From contig CAYZGO010000046.1 of NCBI GenBank assembly GCA_964478075.1, forward strand, positions 1 to 15,337: a DNA stretch of 15,337 bases. The letters are read 5' to 3'. Positions within the stretch are counted from its first letter, which is position 1. Every line of letters begins with the position of its first letter. The position numbers and the translations under genes were made by a program. The notes under the pieces were generated by a model. That model saw only the letters and a program-made list of their open reading frames with translations. It did not search any database and was not told the DNA's origin. Origin of the DNA: DAOUEX01 sp034430235. GTDB taxonomy: Bacteria; Chloroflexota; Anaerolineae; UBA2200. Positions 14,709-15,337 of this stretch are shown here, one piece after another.

Positions 14709-15337
14709 ATGCCACAATGGATAGACAGTAGGAATAAGACTTGGACTGCGGCACTGTTCTTATGCTTGTTTGTGTTGTCAGCCATTCTCTTCTCGGACTT
14801 ACTCTTCGTGCCGAAGGTGGAAGCACGGCTGGAACCGGGCATGGGAAAGAGCGGTGATGTTCATCTCCTGTGTCACTGCAACGTGAGTGCCGATTGCTAC
14901 ACCGGTCATGCGTGGATCCCGTCTAACTGGGGCTGTTACGAATTGACCATCTGGGTGGACCCAGGCCACATAGTCCTCGTCCACGATAGCCACTACTGTG
15001 GCACGGGCGAGTGGTGGTTTGATTGGATTGCGCAGGGAATTGACGTGTGTACCTGCCACACACTCAAGTCCGAGTTCAGTGGTTTTCAGTCAGACTCCTT
15101 TGGTGGCCCTCATTGCTGCCCGACGAAGACGAACACACCGACGGTGACGAAGACGGGCTGGTGTAAGACGAAGACTCCAACGCCGACGAAGACGAACACA
15201 CCGACGGTGACGAAGACGGGCTGGTGTAAGACGAAGACGCCAACGCCGACGAAGACGCACACGCCGACGGTGACGAAGACGAGCTGGTGTAAGACGAAGA
15301 CGCCAACGCCGACGAAGACGCACACGCCGACGGTGAC
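14709..15337 (+). CDS. Predicted exported Cys/Trp-rich protein with Thr-Lys-Pro repeats (partial, runs off the window)
   Basis: An open frame of 209 codons with no stop before the window ends; family not recognised. Residues 13-34 (TAALFLCLFVLSAILFSDLL) are a signal or anchor segment, with a possible signal-peptidase site after VEA (37-39). Residues 40-137 are a compact domain with nine Cys (55, 57, 63, 76, 97, 114, 116, 136, 137), many Trp and His, and clusters LLCHCN, CTCH and CC that could form disulphides or bind metal. From residue 139, 21-residue repeats rich in Thr, Lys and Pro begin, each with one WC pair (Cys152, 173, 194). ATG 14709 follows AAGGGAG (14694-14700) at good spacing. Thr/Pro-rich repeats suggest an extended, perhaps glycosylated, cell-surface stalk; the many Lys make it cationic, unlike ordinary TPTPT linkers. 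The full length and C-terminal anchor are outside the window. Confidence 0.75.
   Translation, partial: MPQWIDSRNKTWTAALFLCLFVLSAILFSDLLFVPKVEARLEPGMGKSGDVHLLCHCNVSADCYTGHAWIPSNWGCYELTIWVDPGHIVLVHDSHYCGTGEWWFDWIAQGIDVCTCHTLKSEFSGFQSDSFGGPHCCPTKTNTPTVTKTGWCKTKTPTPTKTNTPTVTKTGWCKTKTPTPTKTHTPTVTKTSWCKTKTPTPTKTHTPTV
15123..15337 (+). repeat. 63-bp tandem repeats within the exported-protein gene
   Basis: Three full units (15123-15185, 15186-15248, 15249-15311) and 26 bp of a fourth reach the window end. The unit encodes TKT-(N/H)-TPTVTKT-(G/S)-WCKTKTPTP. Units 1 and 2 differ by one silent base. Unit 3 has Asn to His, Gly to Ser and a silent change, and the part of unit 4 that is visible equals unit 3, so units probably spread by duplication in pairs or by gene conversion. 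Confidence 0.95.

Noticed and set aside
14443..15059. Minus-strand open frames of 127 and 86 residues opposite the terminator and the exported-protein gene
   Set aside because: One reads through the strong terminator, both lack ribosome sites and motifs, and the plus strand has a better supported gene.
15076..15325. Three minus-strand open frames rich in Ser, Arg or Val over the repeat region
   Set aside because: They are low-complexity shadows of the plus-strand 63-bp repeats; the plus frame has a signal segment and ribosome site.
15123..15337. CRISPR-like array
   Set aside because: Units are contiguous, coding and without variable spacers.

Overview
This window (about 15.3 kb, moderately GC-rich) is bacterial chromosome made mostly of core information-processing genes, followed by a more individual sensory locus and the start of a surface-protein gene. 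No 16S rRNA or other decisive taxonomic marker is present. The mix of genes suggests a Chloroflexota (Anaerolineae-like) organism: prfA-prmC-tsaC beside dnaX-ebfC-recR, a very large kinase with a multi-pass membrane part, GAF and PAS domains, a bacterial GH3-type adenylating enzyme, and a secreted Thr/Pro-repeat protein. That assignment is inference with modest confidence.

Layout. (1) 67-3652, plus strand: a promoter and a terminator-like leader hairpin, then prfA (RF1), prmC (RF1/RF2 glutamine methyltransferase), a Cof-type HAD phosphatase and a TsaC/YrdC threonylcarbamoyl-AMP synthase. Most genes overlap, so this looks like one operon for translation fidelity: PrmC methylates the GGQ glutamine of the RF1 encoded next to it, and TsaC makes the tRNA t6A precursor. 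(2) 3684-3863, minus strand: a 59-residue TatA, with its own promoter, lying convergent to tsaC and divergent from dnaX. (3) 4053-6802, plus strand: promoter, dnaX (gamma/tau clamp loader), ebfC/ybaB and recR, the classical replication/recombination-repair cluster, closed by a strong hairpin. (4) 6972-7721, minus strand: a DUF72 (YecE-like) protein with a good extended -10 promoter.

(5) 7722-8361 is a 640-bp gap without a convincing gene. It holds the DUF72 promoter, a palindrome nested in a longer inverted repeat followed by seven T, a strong plus-strand extended -10 promoter, and several small hairpins that would sit in a leader of almost 300 nt. (6) 8362-14349, plus strand: a small membrane methyltransferase of the isoprenylcysteine/phospholipid methyltransferase type, a GH3-like adenylating enzyme, a 998-residue hybrid-architecture sensor kinase (membrane region, two GAF, PAS, HisKA, HATPase) and an OmpR-type response regulator. 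The first three are 20-26 bp apart. The regulator has an extra promoter inside the kinase 3' end, and a textbook terminator follows it. This four-gene set is the least ordinary part of the window and may be a small-molecule modification and sensing module; that link is inferred from position only.

(7) 14709-15337, plus strand, running off the end: a protein with an N-terminal signal/anchor segment, a compact Cys- and Trp-rich domain and then perfect-period 63-bp (21-residue) Thr/Lys/Pro repeats, each with one Trp-Cys pair. I do not recognise its family.
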